DNA of 64,000 nucleotides, taken from the NCBI RefSeq assembly GCF_009725755.1, contig NZ_WNIJ01000001.1:372001-436000 (forward strand), given 5' to 3'. Below, piece after piece: positions 9,292-18,477 of the stretch (positions are counted from its first letter, which is position 1; every line of letters starts with the position of its first letter). The position numbers and the translations under genes were made by a program. Origin of the DNA: Bombella sp. ESL0385. GTDB lineage: Bacteria > Pseudomonadota > Alphaproteobacteria > Acetobacterales > Acetobacteraceae. Below the pieces are notes generated by a model, which saw nothing but the letters and a program-made list of their open reading frames with translations, made no database searches and was not told the origin of the DNA.

Positions 9292-9777
9292 ATGAGCCAA
9301 GCCGAGATGCCCCCTGTGCAGGTTATGACCATAAGCCAAGCGATGCACCATGCCCTTACCTTAGCGGAGGAGGCGGCTCGTGCGGGGGAGGTGCCCGTAG
9401 GGGCGGTGGTGCTGGATGAACAAGGCCAGATGCTCGCGGCGGCGCGCAACCGTGTGGAAGAAGATTGTGATGCCAGTGCCCATGCCGAGCTATTAGCGAT
9501 GAGAGAGGCCGCGCAATATTGTGGCTCCTCTCGTCTGATGGATTGTACCGTGATTGTGACGTTAGAGCCTTGCCCGATGTGCGCTGCGGCGATGAGCCAT
9601 TTTCGTATTCGGCGGCTCGTATATGGCGCGTATGACCCTAAGGGAGGGGCAGTGGATCACGGGGCACGGCATTTTCAACAACCCGGCTGTTTGCACCGGC
9701 CAGCAGAGATTATTAGCGGGCTGCAAGAGCGTAAGGCAGCGGCCCAATTAAGGGCTTTCTTCCAAGCCTTACGATAG
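9292..9777 (+). CDS. tadA: tRNA-specific adenosine deaminase TadA
   Basis: Deaminates A34 to inosine in the anticodon of tRNA-Arg(ACG). The zinc site is complete: HAELLAM (His ligand plus catalytic Glu) and PCPMCAAA (two Cys ligands). At 161 residues it is normal for the family. ATG 9292 or the internal ATG 9328 could be the start; the conserved core begins at HALTLAEEAA. Its C-terminal gene end faces the azlD gene 8 bp away. Confidence 0.93.
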   Translation: MSQAEMPPVQVMTISQAMHHALTLAEEAARAGEVPVGAVVLDEQGQMLAAARNRVEEDCDASAHAELLAMREAAQYCGSSRLMDCTVIVTLEPCPMCAAAMSHFRIRRLVYGAYDPKGGAVDHGARHFQQPGCLHRPAEIISGLQERKAAAQLRAFFQALR

Positions 9778-9785
9778 TTGTGTGC

Positions 9786-10088
9786 TTATCCCAGCAAAGC
9801 GCGGCAAACCCCTGTAACGATAATGCCGCAAAGCATAGTGGGCAGGAGAGAAAAACGCGTTGCCGCTAACATGGTGGCAACAAGGCCCAGTAATTCTGCT
9901 GGACGACCAGAGGCAAAACTAGGAGCCAGAACAGCGACCAACACACAACCGGGGATGAGGTCCATAATCGCCGTAGCGCGTGGGGAGAGGGACCGCCCAG
10001 CAAGGAGAAAATAGCCCGAAATACGTGTGAGATAGGTCACAAAAGCCATAGCGAGAATGGCGATGAGAGCGGAGAGATGGATGGTCAT
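9786..10088 (-). CDS. azlD: AzlD-family branched-chain amino acid exporter subunit
   Basis: Small four-segment inner-membrane protein of 100 residues, partner of AzlC in export of branched-chain amino acids (AzlCD/YgaZH type). LIAILAMAFVTYLTRISGYFLL, quoted in part as MAFVTYLTRISGY, is the typical first helix and loop. Its start overlaps the azlC stop by 4 bp (ATGA), so the two are translationally coupled, as is usual for this pair. Confidence 0.88.
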   Translation of the reverse strand: MTIHLSALIAILAMAFVTYLTRISGYFLLAGRSLSPRATAIMDLIPGCVLVAVLAPSFASGRPAELLGLVATMLAATRFSLLPTMLCGIIVTGVCRALLG

Positions 10089-10816
10089 GCCTCTTCTTGC
10101 TCCTTATCCACGACAAGGATGGTCATGCCAATGCCCGCTAATGTGCCAAGGGGAACATACCATGCACCGGGTATGAGACGATAAGCCAGTACAGCAACAA
10201 CGAGGCTCATGGCCCAAGGCATAGCGTTGCGTGCGCCCCGCCACATGCCTTTAAGGAGCATGATAAAAACAGCGGGGAAGGCCATATCTATACCATAGCG
10301 TGTTAGGTCTCCCAGTAGATTACCCGTACGTGCGCCGATAAAGGTAAAAATCACCCAACAGAGGTAAAGGCAGACTGTAATACCAATATAAAATCCGGGG
10401 CTGAATCGCTTATTAGTACGGCTTTGGAGGTCTGTGAGCGTTAGAGCCCAAACCTCATCACAGAGGAAGAAAAGAAGGATGCAGACTTTCCAACGAGGGA
10501 GATGCCGCAGATAGGGCGTTAAGGCCGCTCCCATGAGGATATGACGGCTATTGATGAGGAATGTCACACTCGCTAGGAGCATAATCGCCGGGGGGATAGA
10601 CCATAACCCTACCGCTGCAAACTCAGAGCCTCCCGCAAAATTAAGCCCCGTCAATAAAGGGACTTCTAAAGCGGAGAATCCCTGTTGGACAGCCTGACTC
10701 CCAAGGAGGAGGCCAAAGGGAATAAATGCGATGAGGAGCGGTAAGGAGGCCTTCACACCACGGATGACCTCCGTGAGGAACGCTCCCTTCCCAGAGGGGG
10801 GAGATGTGGTCTGCAT
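10085..10816 (-). CDS. azlC: AzlC-family branched-chain amino acid exporter subunit
   Basis: Large subunit of the AzlCD/YgaZH exporter. Many hydrophobic helices, and family motifs IAFIPFGLLLGSQA, GLNFAGGSEFAAVGLW and INSRHILMGAAL are present. The frame is open to a TTG at 10852, but ATG 10816 gives the usual N-terminus, although neither has a clear Shine-Dalgarno. Probably transcribed with azlD from the divergent region before the DegP-like gene. Confidence 0.88.
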   Translation of the reverse strand: MQTTSPPSGKGAFLTEVIRGVKASLPLLIAFIPFGLLLGSQAVQQGFSALEVPLLTGLNFAGGSEFAAVGLWSIPPAIMLLASVTFLINSRHILMGAALTPYLRHLPRWKVCILLFFLCDEVWALTLTDLQSRTNKRFSPGFYIGITVCLYLCWVIFTFIGARTGNLLGDLTRYGIDMAFPAVFIMLLKGMWRGARNAMPWAMSLVVAVLAYRLIPGAWYVPLGTLAGIGMTILVVDKEQEEA

Positions 10817-10902
10817 GAGAGTGAGTGTAAAAGTCTGTCGTTTAATCAGCAAGAGGAGAATGGGGAGAGACCTGCCTTACATATCTTTTAGGTACTGCTT
10901 TC

Positions 10903-10931
10903 TTGCAGAATAGGGCATTTCATCCTTATTT
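10903..10931 (+). promoter_or_regulatory. Candidate sigma70 promoter for the DegP-like gene
   Basis: TTGCAG at 10903-10908 and TTATTT at 10926-10931 are separated by 17 bp, about 55 bp before the chosen start. The -35 element is good and the -10 weak. It lies in the only non-coding gap between azlC and the protease gene. Call rests on pattern alone. Confidence 0.3.
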
Positions 10932-10987
10932 TAATGGCGCGTTTTGGTGATGTACCTTTTAATTTAGAGTGTCAGGATTATCCCTTT

Positions 10988-12523
10988 ATGATGATGCCTT
11001 CTCGTTTTTCTTTGGCGTGTCTAGCGGCTTTGCCTGTCATTGGGCTGGCAGCTTCGCCCTTGCCAGCTATGGCGCAGGCAACTCCTATCCGCCCGCAAAT
11101 GTCTGGCGGGCAGGGTATTCCAGACTTCGTGCAAATCGTAAAGCAAGTAAAGCCAGCGGTGGTTTCCATCACAGCGCGTATTCGTGAGGGGATGGATGAT
11201 GACGATAATGGCGAGATGAATGGCGGTGGTAGTGGCCCGCAAGGATTCTCGTTTTCTTTCCCTTTTCCATTTCAGATGATGCCGGGAGCCCCGTCTAACC
11301 GTATGGTTGAGGCGCGTGGTTCAGGGTTTATTATCTCTGCTGATGGGTACATCGTTACAAATAACCATGTGATTAACGGGGCTACGAAGGTCACGGTTAA
11401 ATTAGATGACGGTACTGCCCTGCCTGCTAAAGTCATCGGTCATGATGCTAAGACAGACATCGCCTTGTTGCGCGTTAAGGCGGATCATCTCCCTTATGTA
11501 GAGCTTGGTAATTCTGATGATGTACAGCCGGGGCAATGGGTTGTCGCGGTTGGGAACCCTTATGGCCTCGGGGGCACGGTAACAGCAGGCATTATCTCTG
11601 CCTTAGGCCGTGATCTTCATTCTGGTGCGTATAATGATTTTATTCAGGTTGATGCGCCTATCAATCGTGGTAATTCCGGCGGGCCGCTCATTACGTTAGA
11701 TGGGAAGGTGATTGGCGTAAACTCCATGATTATGTCGCCAAATGGGGGCGGCTCGATCGGTATTGGCTTTGCGATTCCTTCCGCTACGGTGCGTGCTGTG
11801 GTGGAGCAGTTACGGACAACGGGCCATGTTGTGCGGGGCTTTATTGGGGTAGAGACGCAAGACATCACACCCACAATGGCCCGTGCCCTTGGGTTAAATG
11901 GTGACCATCCGGGGGCTCCGGCTCATGGGGCATTGGTGGCAAATCTCATCAAAGGTGGCCCAGCGGATAAGGCTGGGTTAAAGAGCGGCGATGTGGTTCT
12001 CGCTTTGAATGGTCATGATGTCCATAGCGCGCATGACCTCGCCGTGAAGGTCGTTGCTCTAGCTCCCGGCGCACAGGGGACATTCAGCATTTTGCGTGAT
12101 GGTAAACCTCAAAGCGTGACCATTACTATCGGTAATCAAACACGCAACGGGCAAGAGGGGAGTGATGGTAGCACGAATGCTGAGGCCCCATCTGGCAAGC
12201 TTGGCCTTGCTTTGGGGGTTCTAACACCGCGTATCCGGCAGGAGTTGGGGTTGGATGATAGCGTGCAAGGCTGTGTTGTAGCCGATGTTACACAAGGCAG
12301 CCCCGCGGACCATGCCGGGATTCGCCCCGGTGATATTATCGTGGCTGTGGGTAATCAGCTCACCGCTAATCCTCATGCCGTAGTGGCCTTGGTGCAAAAG
12401 GCCCTTAAACAACACCAGCCTCCTTTGTTGCGTATCCTACGGGACGGACAACAACTCTTTGTCGCTGTCTCCCCTAATGGAGGGGCTGATGGTGATGATG
12501 ATAGTGATGGCGATACCCCCTAA
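10988..12523 (+). CDS. DegP/HtrA-family periplasmic serine protease
   Basis: Periplasmic protease/chaperone for misfolded envelope proteins. Signal peptide ending near SPLPAMAQA; then a trypsin-like domain with catalytic His127 (NNHVING), Asp157 (KTDIALL) and Ser230 (RGNSGGPL), followed by two PDZ domains (about 300-390 and 415-500). About 511 residues from ATG 10988, chosen because it starts the signal peptide; the frame is open back to 10934. Between the signal and the protease core is a Gly/Asp/Phe-rich loop resembling the LA loop of DegP. The C-terminus is acidic (DGDDDSDGD). Gene name among degP/mucD/degQ cannot be fixed. Confidence 0.92.
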   Translation: MMMPSRFSLACLAALPVIGLAASPLPAMAQATPIRPQMSGGQGIPDFVQIVKQVKPAVVSITARIREGMDDDDNGEMNGGGSGPQGFSFSFPFPFQMMPGAPSNRMVEARGSGFIISADGYIVTNNHVINGATKVTVKLDDGTALPAKVIGHDAKTDIALLRVKADHLPYVELGNSDDVQPGQWVVAVGNPYGLGGTVTAGIISALGRDLHSGAYNDFIQVDAPINRGNSGGPLITLDGKVIGVNSMIMSPNGGGSIGIGFAIPSATVRAVVEQLRTTGHVVRGFIGVETQDITPTMARALGLNGDHPGAPAHGALVANLIKGGPADKAGLKSGDVVLALNGHDVHSAHDLAVKVVALAPGAQGTFSILRDGKPQSVTITIGNQTRNGQEGSDGSTNAEAPSGKLGLALGVLTPRIRQELGLDDSVQGCVVADVTQGSPADHAGIRPGDIIVAVGNQLTANPHAVVALVQKALKQHQPPLLRILRDGQQLFVAVSPNGGADGDDDSDGDTP

Positions 12524-12545
12524 GGGGGTAGGCCATGCGCCAGCC

Positions 12546-13610
12546 TCAGCTTACGAGGCTGGTTAGCAAAGCATCAACATCCTCGGAGCGTGTGTAGAAG
12601 CTTGTGACGAAGCGGACGAGCTTGCCCGGCACGCCCTGTGGTGTAGGATAGGTATAAAACTGATAGCCCTCCTCGCGGAGGGAGTCGAGTTGAGGCTCCG
12701 GCAGCACAACGAATATTTCGTTACTTTCCGTTGCAAAAGGGAGATGCGCCGCAGGATGTTTATGCAGCCCATGGAGCAGCCTTTGGCACATAATATTGGC
12801 GTGGCGACAATTCTCTAGCCAGACGTCATTATCTATCAAAGCGAGTAATTGTGCTGCGAGGAAGCGTTGCTTCGACCAAGAATGACCGCTGCGTTTAATA
12901 CGATGAGCCATACTAGCGACCATCGGGCGCGTCCGCTCATTGAGGAAGAAGATAATCGCCTCGGCAGCCATTGCGCCAGCTTTTGTGCCACCAAAACTTA
13001 AAACATCAATCCCTGCTTGCCATGTGGTCTCAGCAGGTGTGCAATCAAGAAAAGCAATCGCATTGCCCAAGCGAGAGCCATCCATATGGACTGTTAACCC
13101 ATATTCATGCGCGATGCTGGCGAGTTGAGTAATGGTCTTGCAAGGATAAGTCGTGCCCCACTCTGTCGCTTGGGTGAGGGAGAGTGCCGCAAAAGGCGGA
13201 GCAAGGACACCCTTTTCGCGATTATGTTGTAGAACGGGGGGCAGGGCTTGGGGGTCCATCCGGCCCTCTGGGGAGGGAATCCCAATAAGCTTTGCCCCTT
13301 GTGTGAAGAACTCCGGCGCGCCGCCTTCCTCTGTGTTGATATGCGCACTTTGGTCGCATAATACAGCCCCATAAGGTGGCACCATGGCTGAGAGCGCGAG
13401 GGAGTTTGTAGCGGTCCCCGTGGCAACGGGAAAAACTGCAACTTCCGCCCCAAAAACCTCACCAAAACGTTGGTTTAAGGTAAGAGAGAGCGTATCATGG
13501 CCATAGGAGGGAACATTGCCCACATTAGCATCAGCGATGGCCTGCATAACAGCGGGGCAGGCGGGGGTTACATTATCGCTGGCAAAGTTTTTGCGTATAT
13601 CATCACGCAC
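12546..13610 (-). CDS. Low-specificity L-threonine aldolase family protein
   Basis: PLP-dependent beta-eliminating lyase of fold type I, cleaving L-threonine or allo-threonine to glycine and acetaldehyde. 354 residues. DGSRLGNAIAFLDCTP carries the PLP-ring Asp, and SFGGTKAGAMAAEAI contains the lysine that forms the Schiff base. VPSYGHDTLSLTLNQRF at the N-terminus is also typical. It converges with the protease gene, the two ends being 22 bp apart, and diverges from folD, another one-carbon/glycine enzyme, across ~110 bp. Confidence 0.9.
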   Translation of the reverse strand: MRDDIRKNFASDNVTPACPAVMQAIADANVGNVPSYGHDTLSLTLNQRFGEVFGAEVAVFPVATGTATNSLALSAMVPPYGAVLCDQSAHINTEEGGAPEFFTQGAKLIGIPSPEGRMDPQALPPVLQHNREKGVLAPPFAALSLTQATEWGTTYPCKTITQLASIAHEYGLTVHMDGSRLGNAIAFLDCTPAETTWQAGIDVLSFGGTKAGAMAAEAIIFFLNERTRPMVASMAHRIKRSGHSWSKQRFLAAQLLALIDNDVWLENCRHANIMCQRLLHGLHKHPAAHLPFATESNEIFVVLPEPQLDSLREEGYQFYTYPTPQGVPGKLVRFVTSFYTRSEDVDALLTSLVS

Positions 13611-13720
13611 GGGGGTATTCCTTCATCCTTATTTGAGAGGGGGCCTCTTTAAGTTTCTGTCTCTAGCGGAAAGAACGGGGCTTGTCATGTCTTGTCCAAT
13701 AAGCATAGAGAGGCGGGATT

Positions 13721-14659
13721 ATGGGTTTGGCGGAGATTATGAGCATGACAGCACCAACATCTACCGAGCAGTCAGGCAGAACAGCTAAGTTAATTGATGG
13801 CAAGGCGATGGCCGCGCAGATGACGGCGGAGATTCGTCAGCAGGTGGAACAGCTTGTCGAGCAAGGGCACGAGCTTCCCGGCCTTGCTGTTGTCCTTGTG
13901 GGTAATGACCCCGCCTCGGAAGTCTATGTGAAGAATAAGGCCATCCAAACCCATCGCGCGGGGATGAAATCCTTCATGCAGATGATGCCCGAAAGCACCT
14001 CGCAGGAGGAGCTTTTGGCGTTAATCAAGGAGCTGAATGAGAATTCTAAGGTAGATGGGATTCTTGTCCAGTTGCCTTTACCGCCCCAAATTGATGCCGC
14101 TACGGTTACCAATGCCATTCATCCTGATAAAGATGTAGATGGACTAGGTGAGGTGAATACTGGGCGGCTGGCCTTGGGGATGAATAACGGTATTGTTCCC
14201 TGCACACCGCTGGGCTGTCTCAAATTGCTTCAGTCTGTTCATAAAGATATGACGGGCTTACATGCCGTTATTATCGGGGCGTCTAATTTGGTGGGGCGGC
14301 CCATGGCGCAGCTTCTCCTTAGAGAGAATTGTACCGTTACGGTAGCGCATATTCACACACGCGAGATTGAGAAAATCGCGCGCGAGGCAGATATTCTCGT
14401 TGTAGCAACGGGGAAAGCTGGGCTGGTGAAGGGCAGTTGGATTAAACCGGGGGCAACGGTGATTGATGTCGGCATTACCCGCATCCAAACCCCGGAGGGC
14501 AAAAGCCGCCTCGTAGGGGATGTTGTGTTTGAGGATGCGTGTCGGGTGGCAGGTCATATCACGCCCGTGCCGGGTGGTGTGGGACCGATGACGATTGCGT
14601 GCCTCTTGCATAATACCTTCCAAACGGCAAGCCGTCATAAGATGAAGCCTGAGGGTTAA
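13721..14659 (+). CDS. folD: Bifunctional methylenetetrahydrofolate dehydrogenase/cyclohydrolase FolD
   Basis: Interconverts 5,10-methylene-, methenyl- and 10-formyl-tetrahydrofolate with NADP. Motifs: VLVGNDPASEVYVKNK (with the catalytic Lys), GILVQLPLPPQI, PCTPLGCLKLL, the NADP loop IIGASNLVGRPMA, and HITPVPGGVGPMT. 312 residues, with ~20 extra residues before the conserved core. ATG 13721 has GAGG 7 nt upstream; ATG 13739 is an alternative. Divergent from threonine aldolase, which feeds glycine into the same one-carbon pool. Confidence 0.95.
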   Translation: MGLAEIMSMTAPTSTEQSGRTAKLIDGKAMAAQMTAEIRQQVEQLVEQGHELPGLAVVLVGNDPASEVYVKNKAIQTHRAGMKSFMQMMPESTSQEELLALIKELNENSKVDGILVQLPLPPQIDAATVTNAIHPDKDVDGLGEVNTGRLALGMNNGIVPCTPLGCLKLLQSVHKDMTGLHAVIIGASNLVGRPMAQLLLRENCTVTVAHIHTREIEKIAREADILVVATGKAGLVKGSWIKPGATVIDVGITRIQTPEGKSRLVGDVVFEDACRVAGHITPVPGGVGPMTIACLLHNTFQTASRHKMKPEG

Positions 14660-14700
14660 GCACGCCTTTTAGCGCGATTTTATGGCGTAAGAGCGTATGA

Positions 14701-14728
14701 GATAGAACAATCTCTTGATTGTTCTATC
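14701..14728. repeat. Perfect 12-bp inverted repeat downstream of folD
   Basis: GATAGAACAATC (14701-14712) and its exact reverse complement (14717-14728) flank a TCTT loop. The RNA hairpin would be stable, but no T run follows on either strand, so it is only a weak terminator candidate for folD. Its closeness to the pump operator at 14756 also allows a regulatory role. Confidence 0.6.
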
Positions 14729-14755
14729 AAGTTGGTATATCGCCTTTCTAGTCAG

Positions 14756-14773
14756 AATGACCGACTGGTCATT
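14756..14773. promoter_or_regulatory. Probable TetR-family operator before the efflux operon
   Basis: AATGACC-GACT-GGTCATT is a perfect 7+4+7 palindrome 93 bp before the adaptor start and the only such site in this intergenic gap. Size and shape fit TetR-family operators, and a TetR gene lies inside the pump cluster. No second copy was seen near the tetR or NodT starts. Confidence 0.6.
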
Positions 14774-14865
14774 TTCTTTTTAGCATATTCGTACAATCTG
14801 GCACGGCTTTGGTGATGGAGCCCATCTAGGCCATCATGCCAGTTTCATTGATATTTGAGGGCATT

Positions 14866-16008
14866 ATGGCGCAGTCCGATACACAGTCTGGCACTCACTC
14901 TGCGGCACAAAAGGGTGCAGGGGGCCAGCAGGCACAGGCGGGGCAGGGGAAAGCAGCCTCTAAACCGTTTAAGGACCGTGGGGCACGGAAGATTCTTCTG
15001 GTGCTTATTCTGGTTATGGCTGTGCTGGGTATTGCGCTTTACCTCTTTTTCAATCGCAATCATGTGGAAACGGACGATGCTTACGTAACAGGGCGTAAAA
15101 TCTCCATAGCGGCTCATGTGAGTGGGTATGTGGAGCATCTTTATGTGGATGATAACCAGTTTGTCCATAAAGGGGATTTGTTAGCGCAAATTGATGGGCG
15201 GGATTATATCGCCCAGCTTCATCAAGCCGAGGCGGCCGTAGCACAGGCGCAAGCGGATATGATGTCCTATAATCTGGCTTATGCTGTTGCACAGAAGAAC
15301 TTCCCCGGTCAGTTGATGGCCGCACAAGGGGCGTTGGATGATGCAAAAGCGCGGCTCTTTCGGGCGCAAACAGATTATACCCGCCAACATCGGGTTGAGC
15401 GTGCAGCAACAACCCAACAAGATATCGATTATGCCCGCGCAGCGTTGGATGAGGCCAAAGCAGCCGTCATCCAAGCGCAAGGTCAATTAACACAGGCCGA
15501 GCCGGTGGATGCCAATATCGGCAATGCCTATGCGCATTACAGCCAAGCTGAAGCCTCCCTTAAAGCAGCCCAAGCCCAATTAGAGCTTGCACGGCAGAAT
15601 GTTGCTTGGATGGATATTCGCGCCCCGCGTGATGGTTGGGTCTCTCAACGTACCGTGGAGCAAGGCAATTTTGTGCAGATTGGCCAAGAGATGTTCTCCA
15701 TCGTTGCAAAAGATGTGTGGATTGTCGCTAATTACAAAGAGACGCAACTTGCTGATATGCGACCGGGACAGAAGGCCGAGATCGAGGTTGATGCCTATCC
15801 GCAACTACGTCTTAAAGGGCATGTGGATAGTATCCAAAAAGGCTCTGGTGAATCCTTTAGTGCCTTCCCACCGGAGAATGCGACCGGCAATTTTGTAAAG
15901 ACGGTGCAGCGTATTCCCGTTAAGATTCTTATTGATGATGGGTTAGATGATAAGCTGCCCCTCTCTTTGGGGATGTCGGTTGAGCCAACTGTGTATGTGG
16001 GTGAGTGA
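14866..16008 (+). CDS. HlyD/EmrA-family efflux membrane-fusion protein
   Basis: Periplasmic adaptor that links the inner-membrane transporter to an outer-membrane channel. About 380 residues: a Gln/Ala-rich cytoplasmic start, one membrane helix (ILLVLILVMAVLGIALYLFF region, residues ~45-65), the lipoyl half-motif with DDAYVTGRKISIAAHVSGYV, a long alpha-helical hairpin rich in Ala/Gln (~90-240), and the second lipoyl and beta-barrel parts (APRDGWVSQRTVEQGNFV). ATG 14866 has GAGGG upstream and replaces the earlier in-frame ATG 14836. It precedes the DHA2 transporter, whose ATG lies 8 bp past its stop. Confidence 0.9.
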   Translation: MAQSDTQSGTHSAAQKGAGGQQAQAGQGKAASKPFKDRGARKILLVLILVMAVLGIALYLFFNRNHVETDDAYVTGRKISIAAHVSGYVEHLYVDDNQFVHKGDLLAQIDGRDYIAQLHQAEAAVAQAQADMMSYNLAYAVAQKNFPGQLMAAQGALDDAKARLFRAQTDYTRQHRVERAATTQQDIDYARAALDEAKAAVIQAQGQLTQAEPVDANIGNAYAHYSQAEASLKAAQAQLELARQNVAWMDIRAPRDGWVSQRTVEQGNFVQIGQEMFSIVAKDVWIVANYKETQLADMRPGQKAEIEVDAYPQLRLKGHVDSIQKGSGESFSAFPPENATGNFVKTVQRIPVKILIDDGLDDKLPLSLGMSVEPTVYVGE

Positions 16009-16016
16009 GGCCCGCT

Positions 16017-17597
16017 ATGGCTGAGCAATCCCCCCCTATCGACCATGATAGCTGGCGGCCACGCCATAACCCTTGGCTTGTGGCTGTCGTGGTCACCTTG
16101 GCTGCGTTTATGGAGGTGCTTGATACCACCATCGTAAATGTGGCCCTCCCGCATATTGCAGGCTCTTTAGGGAGTTCCTACGATGATGCTACATGGGCAC
16201 TGACCTCCTATCTTGTGGCGAATGGGATTGTGCTGACCATTTCAAGCTGGTTGTCAAAACGCTTTGGGCGGAAGCGTTATTTCCTCATTTGCGTGGCGAT
16301 GTTCACCCTTTCCTCCTTTTTATGCGGGTTATCGACCTCATTGCCTATGTTGGTGATTTTCCGCTTAATGCAGGGTTTCTTTGGGGGAGGGCTACAACCA
16401 GTCCAACAAGCCATCATTTTGGATATTTTCCCACCGGAAAAACGTAGTGCCGCTTTTGGGCTAACAGCTCTGGCTATTGTGGTCGGGCCTGTCCTTGGCC
16501 CGCTTGTAGGTGGGTGGCTGACGGATACTTATTCATGGCGGTGGATTTTTTACGTTAATGTGCCCTTTGGGATTATTACCGTCATTGCTGTCATTGCTTT
16601 GGTGGAAGACCCGCCATGGCTCAAACCCACTAAAGAGCAGGTCGATGTTATTGGCATTAGCCTTATCTCATTAGGGTTGGGCTGTTTAGAGATTATGGCT
16701 GACCGTGGGGAGGATGATGATTGGTTTGGCTCATCCTTTATCACCACGATGGCTCTTATTGGGGGTATTTGTACGATTGGGGCCATTATTTGGTTGTTAA
16801 AGACCAAAAAGCCCCTCCTCCATCTTACTGTCTTGAAGGACCGTAACTTCGCCCTTGGGACCTTCATGATAGGCGCGGTAGGCGTGTTGCTTTACGCCTC
16901 GGCAGTGCTTGTGCCGCAATTTGCCCAGCAGGTGCAGGGCTATACGGCTACCATTGCTGGTCAGCTTATGGCACCGGGTGGTATGGCTGTGATGGTGCTT
17001 ATCCCCTTTGTGGGGATGCTGATGAAGCATATGCAGGTGCGCTATATCATCGCGCTAGGCTTTTTTTTCATGGCACTATCCTGCTTCTTTGCAGCAACCC
17101 TCTATGCGGATGTGGATTTTTGGTATCTGGTGCTATGCCGCGTGCGGCAAACGGCCCCGCTGGCCTTTTTGTTCGTGCCCATTTCCACCATTGCCTATTC
17201 CACCCTCCCGCGCGAGTTGAATGGTGATGCATCGGCCTTATTCAGCATGGTGCGGAATTATTTTGGTTCACAGGCTATCTCTCTCTCCACAGCGGCTCTC
17301 ACGGAGATGCGGCAGGTCCAACAAACTGATGTCTCCGCCCATGCGATTGCCGCGAAGCCAGAGTTCCGCGCTTATATTTTCCAGATGCAAAAGCTGGCTG
17401 AGGCGCATGGCCTGGCTCCTTTACGGGCTCATGCCTTTGCGATTACGCATATGTATCAGGACTTCCTAAAGCAAGTGGCGATGCTAGCTTATAATCAGCT
17501 CTTTAACGTGCTGGGGATTATGGCTTTGTGCGTGGTGCCCTTCTGCTTCCTGCTCTCCCCGATGAAAGGGAGTGGCCATAGTGGGGGAGGGCATTAA
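16017..17597 (+). CDS. DHA2/EmrB-family MFS drug transporter
   Basis: Proton-driven 14-helix drug:H+ antiporter, about 526 residues. Motif AFMEVLDTTIVNVALPHIAG lies in the first helix (family motif D1), SWLSKRFGRKRYF in the loop between helices 2 and 3 (motif A) and GPVLGPLVGGWLTD in helix 5 (motif C). ATG 16017 has GAGG 6 nt upstream. Together with the HlyD adaptor before it and the NodT channel beyond tetR it forms a complete EmrAB-TolC-like system. Substrates cannot be read from sequence. Confidence 0.92.
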   Translation: MAEQSPPIDHDSWRPRHNPWLVAVVVTLAAFMEVLDTTIVNVALPHIAGSLGSSYDDATWALTSYLVANGIVLTISSWLSKRFGRKRYFLICVAMFTLSSFLCGLSTSLPMLVIFRLMQGFFGGGLQPVQQAIILDIFPPEKRSAAFGLTALAIVVGPVLGPLVGGWLTDTYSWRWIFYVNVPFGIITVIAVIALVEDPPWLKPTKEQVDVIGISLISLGLGCLEIMADRGEDDDWFGSSFITTMALIGGICTIGAIIWLLKTKKPLLHLTVLKDRNFALGTFMIGAVGVLLYASAVLVPQFAQQVQGYTATIAGQLMAPGGMAVMVLIPFVGMLMKHMQVRYIIALGFFFMALSCFFAATLYADVDFWYLVLCRVRQTAPLAFLFVPISTIAYSTLPRELNGDASALFSMVRNYFGSQAISLSTAALTEMRQVQQTDVSAHAIAAKPEFRAYIFQMQKLAEAHGLAPLRAHAFAITHMYQDFLKQVAMLAYNQLFNVLGIMALCVVPFCFLLSPMKGSGHSGGGH

Positions 17598-17638
17598 TGA
17601 TGCAGTCTCCCCTTTATAAGAGCCGCTTCATACAGCCC

Positions 17639-18346
17639 TCATGGCGCGTATATTTTGAGGAAATGGTCCGCCACCGCACTGGCGACACGGTTAATGTTCT
17701 CTGGGCTGCGATCAACCGGCAAGGACAAGCGCGTGCGTTGGACAATACGCGTCTGGCTCATCATCAAGAATTGCTCAGCGGCAAAAGCGGCATCATCAAC
17801 CTTCAGCAAACCCGCCTCATGCTTGTGGGTAAACCATTCTGTGAGACTGCTCAGCGTGCGGGAGAAGCCATAATGCCAGAGCGTATCAGCCAGATGGGGG
17901 AACTCATTTGCCTCCGCGACAACAATGCGATACAGCCCGATAGCCTCGTGGTCGATCAGCAGTGTAATAATGGTCGATGCGGCTTGGATGAGGGCGGTAC
18001 GCAAATCCGGTTGGGGGGTGCGGGATACCGCTTTGAGCGTATCAAGCCGTGTGCGGCTGCGTTCTTCAAAAAAGGCAGTGAACAAATCGGCTTTATTCTC
18101 AAAATGATTATAGAGCGAGCCTTTAGAGACCCCCGCCAGCTGTGCAATTTGGGACATGGAGGTCCGCTCATATCCTTGTTGGAGGAAAAGCTGCCCTGCA
18201 CTGGTGAGGATTTGCTCACATTTACGGGGGGCATTTTTCCCCTTGTTTGGGACAAGGCGGTGTTGGATTGGACTGGTCTTAGGGGCCGGTTTGGTAGGCT
18301 GTGTCATTACTTTAGGGGAGGGTTGTTCCTGCTCATAAGGGGGCAT
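17639..18346 (-). CDS. TetR-family transcriptional regulator
   Basis: Probable repressor of the surrounding pump genes. 235 residues with an unusually long Pro/Lys-rich N-terminal extension (~40 residues) before the helix-turn-helix: AGQLFLQQGYERTSMSQIAQ and LAGVSKGSLYNHFENKADLF are the TetR DNA-binding signature. The rest is a helical ligand-binding domain (TetR_C type). Encoded on the opposite strand between transporter and channel genes. ATG 18307 inside the frame is an alternative start. The palindrome at 14756-14773 is the likeliest target. A long plus-strand frame over the same bases is a shadow. Confidence 0.9.
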   Translation of the reverse strand: MPPYEQEQPSPKVMTQPTKPAPKTSPIQHRLVPNKGKNAPRKCEQILTSAGQLFLQQGYERTSMSQIAQLAGVSKGSLYNHFENKADLFTAFFEERSRTRLDTLKAVSRTPQPDLRTALIQAASTIITLLIDHEAIGLYRIVVAEANEFPHLADTLWHYGFSRTLSSLTEWFTHKHEAGLLKVDDAAFAAEQFLMMSQTRIVQRTRLSLPVDRSPENINRVASAVADHFLKIYAP

Positions 18347-18477
18347 GATAAGCCGCGCGGGGGGAGGGGTCCATATAGGAGCCTCATTTCTTCTTTGTTT
18401 TTTAGTGATGATTACGCAGGAGCTGCACTGTGAAAGACGCTCATTCCCTTCGTTCCGTCCGTCCTAAAGGTGGGGTC

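Noticed and set aside
12540-12562. CCAGCCTC/GAGGCTGG hairpin between the protease and threonine aldolase genes
   Set aside because: It overlaps the aldolase stop codon and has no T run on either strand, so I did not call it a terminator.
17597-18433. Long plus-strand frame (278 codons) across the tetR region
   Set aside because: It lies opposite a clear TetR regulator with an intact helix-turn-helix; the plus-strand translation shows no family pattern and is Arg/Gly-rich like an antisense frame.
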